DNA from: Firmicutes bacterium UBA5559
GTDB taxonomy: Bacteria; Bacillota; Clostridia; Peptostreptococcales; Anaerovoracaceae
Length of the DNA: 29,150 nt
Direction of reading: 5' to 3'
Assembly (NCBI GenBank): GCA_002425705.1
Contig: DIMT01000010.1
Coordinates: 105,377 to 134,526 of the forward strand
Shown here: piece after piece, positions 16,467 through 23,728 of the stretch
Numbering within the stretch: position 1 is the stretch's first letter
Layout: the number at the start of each line of letters is the position of its first letter
Made by a program: the position numbers and the translations under genes
Notes under the pieces: generated by a model
The model's database searches: none
Told to the model about the DNA's origin: nothing
Seen by the model: the letters and a program-made list of their open reading frames with translations, nothing else

Positions 16467-16697
16467 GTGAACATATTCCTTATGATCGTGCTTGCCATTG
16501 CCAGTATCGTTCTGATTGCCAGCATTCTGCTGCAGTCTGGCAACAGCGCAGGTCTTTCCGGTTCCATCGGCGGCGGTGCAGAGCAGCTTTTCGGAAAGAA
16601 GAAGAGCAAAGGTTATGAAGCGGTACTCAGCAAAGTGACCACCGTTGCAGCCATTGCGTTTATCGTCGTTTCCCTCGCATTAGTAACAATTGAATAA
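16467..16697 (+). CDS. secG: Preprotein translocase subunit SecG
   Basis: Small membrane subunit of the SecYEG export channel. The 76 residues have two membrane helices (about 2-22 and 54-73) joined by a loop with the family motif LLQSGNSAGLSGSIGGGAEQ and LFGKKK. The start is a GTG at 16467 after TAGGAGGTG. The position after eno is a common one in Firmicutes. Downstream, 113 bases separate it from hppA without a clear terminator. Confidence 0.96.
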   Translation: MNIFLMIVLAIASIVLIASILLQSGNSAGLSGSIGGGAEQLFGKKKSKGYEAVLSKVTTVAAIAFIVVSLALVTIE

Positions 16698-16735
16698 TCA
16701 CGTTTTAAATTTAATTTGGAATATTTTAAGTGAAG

Positions 16736-16801
16736 TTTTTAACGTCCGTAGGGTAAGAGGTGTCGTTGGCGCCTCTTAGTGTCGTTAAAAAGAAGAGGAG
16801 G
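16736..16801 (+). promoter_or_regulatory. Structured leader of hppA, candidate translational riboswitch
   Basis: Outer stem TTTTTAACG (16736-16744) with CGTTAAAAA (16783-16791); inner stem TAAGAGGTG (16754-16762) with CGCCTCTTA (16770-16778), loop of 7. The strand between the stems reads TCCGTAGGG. CCTCTT (16772-16777) can instead pair with AAGAGG (16793-16798), which covers the Shine-Dalgarno of hppA. The two pairings exclude each other. This is seen directly; ligand control, perhaps by Na+, is inference. Confidence 0.55.
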
Positions 16802-16810
16802 AATTGTTTG

Positions 16811-18835
16811 ATGGAAATTTTAGCAGTTATCGCACCGGTTGTTGCCGTGGTGGCCTTGGTCTTTGCCTATGGTCTGGCATCCTGGATCGGCAAGGTAAGC
16901 GAAGGCACAGACAGAATGAAAGAAATAGCCGGTTACATTCATGAAGGTGCTATGGCCTTCCTGAAGCGGGAGTACAAGACTATGGTGGTGGTCATCATCA
17001 TCCTTTTCCTGTTGATCGGTTTTGCAGTAAACTGGGTAACAGCCGGTCTTTATGTAGTAGGAGCCCTGTTTTCCGTCCTGGCCGGATTCTTCGGTATGCA
17101 GGTCGCCACTAAGGGAAATGTGCGGACAGCCAATGCAGCCATGGAAGGCGGCATGAACAAAGCGCTGAAGGTAGCTTTCCGAAGCGGAGCCGTCATGGGC
17201 CTGTGCGTAGCGGGACTTGGACTTCTGGGTCTGGGCACGATTTTTGTTGTACTTGGTCTGGATTCGGCAGCAGTTATTACCGGATTCGGCCTTGGTGCAT
17301 CTTCCATGGCGCTTTTTGGACGTGTTGGCGGAGGCATCTATACCAAAGCTGCTGACGTAGGAGCTGATTTAGTTGGTAAGGTAGAAGCTGGTATTCCGGA
17401 AGACGATCCGAGAAATCCAGCCGTAATCGCGGACAATGTGGGAGACAACGTCGGAGACGTTGCCGGTATGGGTTCTGACTTGTTTGAATCTTATGTAGGT
17501 GCTATTATTTCCGCTATTACTCTGGCGGTCATCATTCCAGTAGTCACACCCGTATTCGGTGAAAGTTTTGCCCTCGACCCCCTGGCAGGTTCTGTATTCC
17601 CCCTGCTGCTTTCCGCCATCGGCATCATCGCTTCCATTATCGGAATCATGTGTGTTCGGGGCAATGAAAACACCAATCCTGCGGCGGCCCTCAACATGGG
17701 AACTTATATCAGCAGCGGCATCGTCGTTGTTGCGTCCCTGATCATGAGCAAGCTTTTCTTCGGAAATTTCAACAGTGCTGTTGCGATTATTGCCGGTCTG
17801 ATCGTTGGAACTGCTATCGGTAAAATAACTGAAATTTACACTTCCGGAGATTATAAATCGGTTAAGAAAATTGCAGAACAGTGTCAAACCGGTCCTGCCA
17901 CTACCATCATCAGTGGTTTTGGTGTGGGCATGCTGTCCACCGTATGGCCCATCATCTGCATCGCCATCGGCATCCTGGTAGCCAACTCCTTTGCCGGACT
18001 GTACGGCATAGCCCTGGCGGCCGTCGGAATGCTGTCCACCACTGGCATGGTTGTTGCTGTTGATGCTTATGGTCCCGTATCGGATAATGCCGGCGGTATC
18101 GCAGAAATGGCCGAGCTTCCTAAAGAAGTTCGAAAAATTACTGACAAACTGGATGCGGTTGGAAATACTACTGCAGCCATCGGTAAGGGTTTTGCCATCG
18201 GTTCTGCTGCTTTGACAGCCCTGGCTCTGTTTGCTACCTATTCTCAGGTTGCCGGCCTAACAGCCATCAGCCTGCTGAACCCGATGGTTATTGCCGGACT
18301 GTTCATCGGTGCCATGCTGCCCTTCCTTTTCTCGGCCTTGACCATGAATTCTGTGGGCAAAGCAGCCAATGAAATGATCGAAGAAGTACGGCGTCAGTTC
18401 CGGGAAGACAAGGGAATCATGGAAGGTACTTCCAAGCCTGACTATGCAAGATGCGTAGACATCAGCACCAAGGCTGCCCTGAAAGAAATGGTTGCCCCCG
18501 GCCTGTTGGCTATCCTGGCACCTCTTCTGGTAGGTACCTTCATGGGAACCGAAGCCTTGGGCGGCATGCTGGCCGGAGCTCTTTCCGCAGGTGTCCTGCT
18601 GGCTATCATGATGGCTAATGCAGGCGGAGCCTGGGATAATGCCAAAAAGTACATCGAAGAAGGCAATTACGGCGGCAAGGGAAGCGAATCCCATAAGGCA
18701 GCAGTTGTAGGTGACACAGTTGGGGATCCCTTCAAGGATACTTCCGGTCCCTCCATCAACATCCTGATCAAGCTGATGACCATTGTTGCAGTAGTATTTG
18801 CACCTTTCTTTGTCAGCGTTGGCGGAATGTTCTAA
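16811..18835 (+). CDS. hppA: Membrane-bound pyrophosphatase, K+-dependent, probably Na+-pumping
   Basis: Couples hydrolysis of pyrophosphate to ion export across the cell membrane. The 674 residues form about 16 membrane helices. The pyrophosphate site is seen in DVGADLVGKVE, EDDPRNPAVIADNVGDNVGDVAG and a late VGDTVGDPFKDTSGPS. Ala455 in GNTTAAIGKG is the mark of the K+-dependent subfamily (Lys in K+-independent enzymes). Glu226 in SDLFESYVGA is at the position typical of Na+-pumping members; proven plant proton pumps have their gate Glu one turn later. A dual Na+/H+ pump cannot be excluded. The start at ATG 16811 follows GAGGAGG. An in-frame ATG at 16760 would add 17 residues encoded by the structured leader and is rejected. 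Confidence 0.95.
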   Translation: MEILAVIAPVVAVVALVFAYGLASWIGKVSEGTDRMKEIAGYIHEGAMAFLKREYKTMVVVIIILFLLIGFAVNWVTAGLYVVGALFSVLAGFFGMQVATKGNVRTANAAMEGGMNKALKVAFRSGAVMGLCVAGLGLLGLGTIFVVLGLDSAAVITGFGLGASSMALFGRVGGGIYTKAADVGADLVGKVEAGIPEDDPRNPAVIADNVGDNVGDVAGMGSDLFESYVGAIISAITLAVIIPVVTPVFGESFALDPLAGSVFPLLLSAIGIIASIIGIMCVRGNENTNPAAALNMGTYISSGIVVVASLIMSKLFFGNFNSAVAIIAGLIVGTAIGKITEIYTSGDYKSVKKIAEQCQTGPATTIISGFGVGMLSTVWPIICIAIGILVANSFAGLYGIALAAVGMLSTTGMVVAVDAYGPVSDNAGGIAEMAELPKEVRKITDKLDAVGNTTAAIGKGFAIGSAALTALALFATYSQVAGLTAISLLNPMVIAGLFIGAMLPFLFSALTMNSVGKAANEMIEEVRRQFREDKGIMEGTSKPDYARCVDISTKAALKEMVAPGLLAILAPLLVGTFMGTEALGGMLAGALSAGVLLAIMMANAGGAWDNAKKYIEEGNYGGKGSESHKAAVVGDTVGDPFKDTSGPSINILIKLMTIVAVVFAPFFVSVGGMF

Positions 18836-18858
18836 AAGAGAATCAATTGAAAATGATC

Positions 18859-18893
18859 AAAAGCGGATGGCTTGCCATCCGCTTTTGTTGTTA
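18859..18893 (+). terminator. Terminator after hppA
   Basis: A perfect 12-bp stem (AAAAGCGGATGG at 18859-18870 with CCATCCGCTTTT at 18875-18886), a 4-base loop and a following T-rich tail, 24 bases after the hppA stop. Confidence 0.9.
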
Positions 18894-18915
18894 TTATTAA
18901 CAAAAATAGTGCAAC

Positions 18916-18951
18916 AAAATTGTTGACTAGCAACAATTTTAGGTTTATCAT
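18916..18951 (+). promoter_or_regulatory. ilvE promoter overlapped by a palindrome
   Basis: TTGACT (18923-18928), a 17-base spacer and TATCAT (18946-18951) form a good promoter. A perfect 10-bp inverted repeat, AAAATTGTTG (18916-18925) and CAACAATTTT (18931-18940) with centre ACTAG, covers the -35 and part of the spacer. A further CAACAA half-site lies at 18912-18917. This is a likely repressor operator; the regulator is unknown. The leader of about 65 bases is too short for a T-box. Confidence 0.6.
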
Positions 18952-19021
18952 ATATTGTGTATTCACAAATAAAAGGTAGTTATCATCAAAGCCTGAATCA
19001 TAAAGAAAGGATCGTAACCCC

Positions 19022-20092
19022 ATGAAGCACTCATTCACCGTTATTAAAAATGAAAGCCCCAAGGCTAAACCGGATCCCTCTGCCCTGAAATTTGGAGAAA
19101 CCTTTACCGATCACATGTTCCTGATGGAATACACAAAGGAAAAGGGATGGCATGACGGAAGAATTGTGCCTTATGGCCCTCTTTCCATTTCTCCTGCTGC
19201 CACATGCCTTCATTATGGGCAGGAAATGTTTGAAGGTCTGAAAGCCTATAAAACTAAAGATGGAAAGGTACAGCTGTTTCGACCGGTCATGAATGCCAGA
19301 AGAACAAATGTGACCAACCAGCGTATGTGTATTCCTACCATTGACGAAGAGTTGTACGTAGAAGCCATTAAGGCTGTAGTAGACATGGACCGGGATTGGA
19401 TTCCGGACCAGGAGGGCACATCCCTTTATGTCCGACCCTTTATCATTGGAGACTCTCCGGTATTGGGCGTTAAACCGGCTGCCCACTATCTCTTTGGCAT
19501 CATCCTGTGCCCGGTTGGTCCTTATTATGCCAATGGTCTGGCACCGACAAAAATCTACGTTGAAGAGGAGTATGTCCGTGCCGTTCCCGGAGGTACTGGT
19601 TTTGCCAAAATCGGCGGTAATTATGCAGCAGCCCTCAAATCCCAGGAAAAGGCCCATGAGAAGGGTTATGATCAGGTCCTTTGGCTGGATGGAGTTGAAC
19701 GGAAGTATGTAGAAGAAATTGGCACCTCCAATGCTTTTTTTGTCATCGATGATGAAGTCATCACAGCCCCGCTGGCGGGAACGATTCTTCCGGGAATTAC
19801 CAGAGATTCCGTTCTGGCGCTGCTCAAGGAATGGGGAATGAAGGTATCGGAAAGAAAACTGACCATTCAGGAAGTATTCCAGGCGGCAAAGGACGGCAGC
19901 CTCCAAGAGGTCTTTGCAACCGGCACAGCAGCAGTGATCTCTCCGGTGGGTGAGCTCAGCTGGGTGGATCAGAAGGCGATTATCCACGATAATCAAATTG
20001 GAGAGCTGTCTCAGAAACTGTATGATACTCTTTATGGGATTCAGACCGGGAAAATCGCCGATGATAAGGGATGGATCGTGTCAGTTGAATAA
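19022..20092 (+). CDS. ilvE: Branched-chain amino acid aminotransferase
   Basis: PLP-dependent fold-type IV enzyme that moves the amino group between branched-chain amino acids and 2-oxoglutarate, last step of valine, leucine and isoleucine synthesis or first step of their breakdown. The 356-residue length and motifs (YGQEMFEGLKAY, RRTNVTNQRM, SLYVRPFIIG) fit the longer, eukaryote-like BCAT group rather than the about 310-residue E. coli IlvE type. The PLP lysine is Lys196 in GFAKIGGNYAAAL; YVEEIGTSNAFFV and LPGITRDSVL follow as expected. The ATG at 19022 is preceded by AAAGGA. It stands alone between two terminators, with no other branched-chain genes nearby. Confidence 0.96.
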   Translation: MKHSFTVIKNESPKAKPDPSALKFGETFTDHMFLMEYTKEKGWHDGRIVPYGPLSISPAATCLHYGQEMFEGLKAYKTKDGKVQLFRPVMNARRTNVTNQRMCIPTIDEELYVEAIKAVVDMDRDWIPDQEGTSLYVRPFIIGDSPVLGVKPAAHYLFGIILCPVGPYYANGLAPTKIYVEEEYVRAVPGGTGFAKIGGNYAAALKSQEKAHEKGYDQVLWLDGVERKYVEEIGTSNAFFVIDDEVITAPLAGTILPGITRDSVLALLKEWGMKVSERKLTIQEVFQAAKDGSLQEVFATGTAAVISPVGELSWVDQKAIIHDNQIGELSQKLYDTLYGIQTGKIADDKGWIVSVE

Positions 20093-20114
20093 GGCCTGTA
20101 TGGTTTCGTGAAAG

Positions 20115-20139
20115 AAAGAGTGGCTTTGCCGCTCTTTTT
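20115..20139 (+). terminator. Terminator after ilvE
   Basis: AAAGAGTGG (20115-20123) pairs with CCGCTCTTT (20129-20137), one wobble, 5-base loop, running into TTT. It ends only 17 bases before the rnr start. Confidence 0.8.
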
Positions 20140-20155
20140 CGGTTAGAATAAGACT

Positions 20156-22204
20156 ATGAAAAAGAAAAAAAACGGCAGGGATCCGAAGAAAACTCCCATG
20201 AATATCAGTAAAAAACCATCCCATCCGAAGAAAGGGAACCTTGGTGCAAAAGGTCCCCTAGTGATTGGTAAGATGATGAAGCATAAAAACGGCTTCGGCT
20301 TTGTCATACCGGAAGAAGAGGGACAGGGGTCCGATGTTTTTGTCAGCCGTTCCAACATGAAGGATGTTATGAATGGAGACCGGGTAGCCGTTCGCGTTGC
20401 TTACGAAGAGGCGGCAGGAGCTAAGAGGGAAGGCTACATCGAAGAAATTCTGGAACGGGGAACCCGGGAAATCATCGGCAGTTTCGAAACCAGTCGAGCT
20501 TTTGGATTTGTGGTGCCCGACGACAAACGGCAGAACGACGATATCTATGTACGTCGAAAGGATTTCAACGGTGCCCGGAAGGGTGACAAAGTTGTTGTTG
20601 TCCTCACGAAATATCCGGAAAAGGGAAGCAACCCGGAAGGAAAAATTACGGAAATCATCAGCAGGAGCGGTGAGGCCGGAGGGGATATCAAATCCCTGAT
20701 TCGTTCCTACAATCTTTCGCCGGAATTTCCCAATCGGGTTCGTTCGGAGGCTTCTGTGATGGCCGATGAAGATGCTGCTGATTCCCTGACGGGTCGAAGG
20801 GATTTGCGAGATAAAAAAATCATTACCATCGACGGTCCTGATGCAAAAGACCTGGATGATGCCATATCCATTGAAAAAACCCAATCCGGCCATTACCTGC
20901 TGGGGGTCCATATCGCCGATGTGAGCCATTACGTCCGGGAGGGAGGCCATCTGGACAAGGAAGCCCTGAAAAGGGGGACCAGCGTCTATCTGATCGATCA
21001 GGTAATCCCCATGTTGCCGGCAGAACTTTCCAACGGAGCCTGCAGCCTCAATCCAGAGGTGGATCGACTGACCTTATCGGTGGATATGGAAATCGACGAA
21101 TCCGGTAAGGTGGTTCATCATGAAATCTATGAAAGTGTGATCCGGTCCCAGGCCAGGATGATATACGATGATGTTTCGGAGATACTTGAAAACAATGCCG
21201 TCGACTTAATTTCCCGTTACGCAGGCATTATTTCTGAACTGAGGATGATGGAAGAACTGGCGGCAATCCTGCGCAAAAAGAGACTGGACCGGGGAAGCCT
21301 GGACTTCGACCTTAATGAAGCAGCCATCGTACTGGACGAAGGAGGGGTTCCTGTCAGCGTTGAGCTGGTGGAAAGGCGTACCGCCAACCGAATGATTGAA
21401 GAATTCATGCTGGCAGCCAACGAAACGGTGGCAGAACATTATTTCTGGACCGAACTCCCCTTTGTGTATCGGATTCATGAAAAACCGGATCCGGAAAAGA
21501 TTGAAGAGTTCAAAGCTTTTATCGCCAGCTTCGGATGTTACCTGAAAGGTTCTTCTGAAAATATCCATCCAAGGGAACTAGCGGCCATTCTGAAAAAAAT
21601 TGAGGGGGAAAGCTATGAGCGGGTGGTGAATACCATTATGCTAAGGTCCATGAAAAAAGCTTTTTATGGAACCGAGTGTCAGGGCCATTTCGGGCTGGGC
21701 GTCCGGTACTACTGCCACTTCACCTCGCCGATCCGGCGATATCCGGACCTGATGATTCACCGGATCATTAAAGAAAACCTGAAGGGAGACCTTACAGCAG
21801 GCAGGATTCGAAAGTACCGGAAGATAACCGAGGAAGCCGCAGAAATTTCTTCCACAACGGAACGCCGTGCCCAGGAACTGGAGCGGGATGTGGAAAAACT
21901 GAAAAAGGCTCAATACATGGAGAAATATGTTGGCCATATTTTTGATGGAGTGATCAGCGGTGTTTCTGGATTCGGTTTCTACGTCGAACTTCCTGATACC
22001 ATTGAAGGAATGGTTCGGGCTTCTTCTCTTAAAGATGATTATTATCAGCACGAGGCAGCCCATTACCGACTAAGGGGCACCCATACCAATAAGATTTATG
22101 CCCTTGGTGATCGGGTTCGAGTCCTGGTGGAAAAGGTCAATGCCCAGGATGGAGAAATCGATTTCCTGTTGTCCGATAGAGATGAAGGGGAAGAAGGACG
22201 ATAA
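20156..22204 (+). CDS. rnr: Ribonuclease R (RNB-family 3'-5' exoribonuclease)
   Basis: Processive 3'-5' RNA exonuclease able to degrade structured RNA. After a Lys-rich tail (residues 1-35) come OB cold-shock domains (KHKNGFGFVIPEE; ETSRAFGFVVPDD), then the catalytic RNB domain with the Asp-rich motif TIDGPDAKDLDDAIS, HIADVSHYVREG and HFTSPIRRYPDLMIHR, and a C-terminal S1 domain (FDGVISGVSGFGFYVELP). At 682 residues it is shorter than many RNase R proteins because the usual N-terminal winged-helix domain is not evident. An in-frame stop at 20144 sets the upper limit for the start; no Shine-Dalgarno precedes the ATG at 20156 or the one at 20198, so the start is uncertain. smpB and ssrA, frequent neighbours, are not present. 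Confidence 0.94.
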   Translation: MKKKKNGRDPKKTPMNISKKPSHPKKGNLGAKGPLVIGKMMKHKNGFGFVIPEEEGQGSDVFVSRSNMKDVMNGDRVAVRVAYEEAAGAKREGYIEEILERGTREIIGSFETSRAFGFVVPDDKRQNDDIYVRRKDFNGARKGDKVVVVLTKYPEKGSNPEGKITEIISRSGEAGGDIKSLIRSYNLSPEFPNRVRSEASVMADEDAADSLTGRRDLRDKKIITIDGPDAKDLDDAISIEKTQSGHYLLGVHIADVSHYVREGGHLDKEALKRGTSVYLIDQVIPMLPAELSNGACSLNPEVDRLTLSVDMEIDESGKVVHHEIYESVIRSQARMIYDDVSEILENNAVDLISRYAGIISELRMMEELAAILRKKRLDRGSLDFDLNEAAIVLDEGGVPVSVELVERRTANRMIEEFMLAANETVAEHYFWTELPFVYRIHEKPDPEKIEEFKAFIASFGCYLKGSSENIHPRELAAILKKIEGESYERVVNTIMLRSMKKAFYGTECQGHFGLGVRYYCHFTSPIRRYPDLMIHRIIKENLKGDLTAGRIRKYRKITEEAAEISSTTERRAQELERDVEKLKKAQYMEKYVGHIFDGVISGVSGFGFYVELPDTIEGMVRASSLKDDYYQHEAAHYRLRGTHTNKIYALGDRVRVLVEKVNAQDGEIDFLLSDRDEGEEGR

Positions 22205-22223
22205 CATTCCGATGGAAGTATAT

Positions 22224-22251
22224 AAAAAAACCGGCAATAGCCGGTTTTTTA
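22224..22251. terminator. Bidirectional terminator between rnr and trkH
   Basis: A perfect 11-bp stem, AAAAAACCGGC (22225-22235) with GCCGGTTTTTT (22240-22250), around an AATA loop. With A-run on one side and T-run on the other it serves both the plus-strand rnr and the minus-strand trkH gene, whose stop codon it touches. Confidence 0.92.
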
Positions 22252-23715
22252 ATTCTCTCCTGTCCAAAAGTAGGGAGTGAAGAGCAAAAGGATGGTATAG
22301 AGTTCCAGTCGCCCAACAATCATCATGAAGGATGAAAAAAGCCGGATGCCAGGGCTGAATATGCTGAAATTGCTGGAAGGACCCAAATCACCGAAAGCCA
22401 GTCCTGTATTGGATAGGATTCCGGTAGCAGCACTGAGGGTGGTGGTCATATCAAGATTGTCCAAAGACATCACCAGAGCGGTGACAAAGTACACGGTTAT
22501 ATAAAACATCGTAAAGGAGGTAATGGAAGAAACCGTATCGGCAGGGACTACATTGTTTCCAATCCGGACGGCCACCACCGATCTTGGATGGAGCCTTTTC
22601 CGGAATCCCCGGATAATGAGCTTAAACAGGATGATGACTCGAATGACCTTAAAGGAACCGCAGGTCGAGGCAGCGCACCCGCCAATAATCATAAGGCAAA
22701 AGAGAATCGTCTGGCTGAACACGGGCCAGAGGGTATAATCAGCAATATAATAACCGGATGTAGTGGAAAAGGCTACGGTTTGAAAAATGCTGGCCCGCAT
22801 AGATTCGGCCAGAGAGGGATAGGTCCCGGTAACGAACAAAGCAATGCTGTTTAGTATAAAGGCCCCAAAGAGTATTCCGGCAAAAACCCTCAGTTCCGTA
22901 TCCTTGAAGATGGTTTTAATCTTCCCTTGCAACACCGTATAGAAAAGAAGGAAATTGATTGAGGCCAGGAAGGTGAAGATGGTGATGACAGATTCTATAT
23001 AAAGGCTGCTAAAGGCAGCAATCCCTCCTGGATTGGAAGCCATTCCACTGGTACTGATGCTTCCGAGGGTATTGATTACGGAGTCAAACACCGGCATGCC
23101 TCCCAGGAGAAGGAGAATGAACTCCGTTGCAGTGAAAGTGATATAAATCAAATAAAGGGTTTTCATGGATTCAGAAACCTTGTTTTTTACTTTATTAAAG
23201 GATGGACCCGGTGTTTCTGCACTAGCCATCTTTAAACCACTGACTCCCAGGGCAGGGAGAATCGCAATGGCGAATACCAGAATACCCATTCCGCCCAACC
23301 AGTGGGAAACAGCTTTCCAGAGGGCAATGGAATAAGGCAGGGCAGAACTGTTTAGCACGGTTGTACCTGTAGTGGTGAAGGCGGCCACCGACTCGAATAT
23401 GGCATCGATAAAATTATCCGTGGTGCCGGAAAGGATATAAGGAAGGGCTCCGGCTATTGAGACGGAAACCCAGCAGATGCTTACCGCAAAATAACCGTCC
23501 CGGACCTTAAAGGATTCATTCTTTGTCCGGAATTTCCCATAAAAATAAAGGAATCCGCCAAGGGCTGTTACCGGTATGACAGACATCAGAAAACCACGGA
23601 TTACCTCAGGGGAATCCTGCATGAAACTGATGATACAGGATGGAATCATGGAAACTCCGCATATCAGAGTGATCAAACCCACCATCCTGGTGATGATTGG
23701 AATATTAAGCAGCAT
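22249..23715 (-). CDS. TrkH/KtrB-family cation transporter subunit, second copy
   Basis: Membrane subunit of a K+ (or Na+) uptake system, 488 residues with four membrane-pore-membrane repeats. The four pore loops each hold a Gly: TTTGTTV (Gly117), STSGMAS, TTSGYYI and NTGLAFG. Compared with the upstream paralogue the filter regions are less like those of proven TrkH proteins, so ion choice may differ. The start has a GAGGTG site, 13 bases after the stop of the first trkH. It is the last gene of the trkA-trkH-trkH operon and is closed by a terminator. It would need the RCK protein TrkA for gating, but no second trkA is present. Confidence 0.92.
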   Translation of the reverse strand: MLLNIPIITRMVGLITLICGVSMIPSCIISFMQDSPEVIRGFLMSVIPVTALGGFLYFYGKFRTKNESFKVRDGYFAVSICWVSVSIAGALPYILSGTTDNFIDAIFESVAAFTTTGTTVLNSSALPYSIALWKAVSHWLGGMGILVFAIAILPALGVSGLKMASAETPGPSFNKVKNKVSESMKTLYLIYITFTATEFILLLLGGMPVFDSVINTLGSISTSGMASNPGGIAAFSSLYIESVITIFTFLASINFLLFYTVLQGKIKTIFKDTELRVFAGILFGAFILNSIALFVTGTYPSLAESMRASIFQTVAFSTTSGYYIADYTLWPVFSQTILFCLMIIGGCAASTCGSFKVIRVIILFKLIIRGFRKRLHPRSVVAVRIGNNVVPADTVSSITSFTMFYITVYFVTALVMSLDNLDMTTTLSAATGILSNTGLAFGDLGPSSNFSIFSPGIRLFSSFMMIVGRLELYTILLLFTPYFWTGEN

Positions 23716-23728
23716 AGGGCACCTCGTT

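Noticed and set aside
16760..16810. N-terminal extension of hppA
   Set aside because: It would be encoded inside the hairpin leader; the good ribosome site and family start point to 16811.
18920..18936. Rex-like site TTGTTG...CAACAA at ilvE
   Set aside because: It resembles the redox regulator's TTGTT-N8-AACAA pattern, but the arms are one base too close.
18895..19021. Possible T-box or CodY control of ilvE
   Set aside because: The leader after the promoter is about 65 bases, far too short for a T-box, and the palindrome does not match the CodY box.
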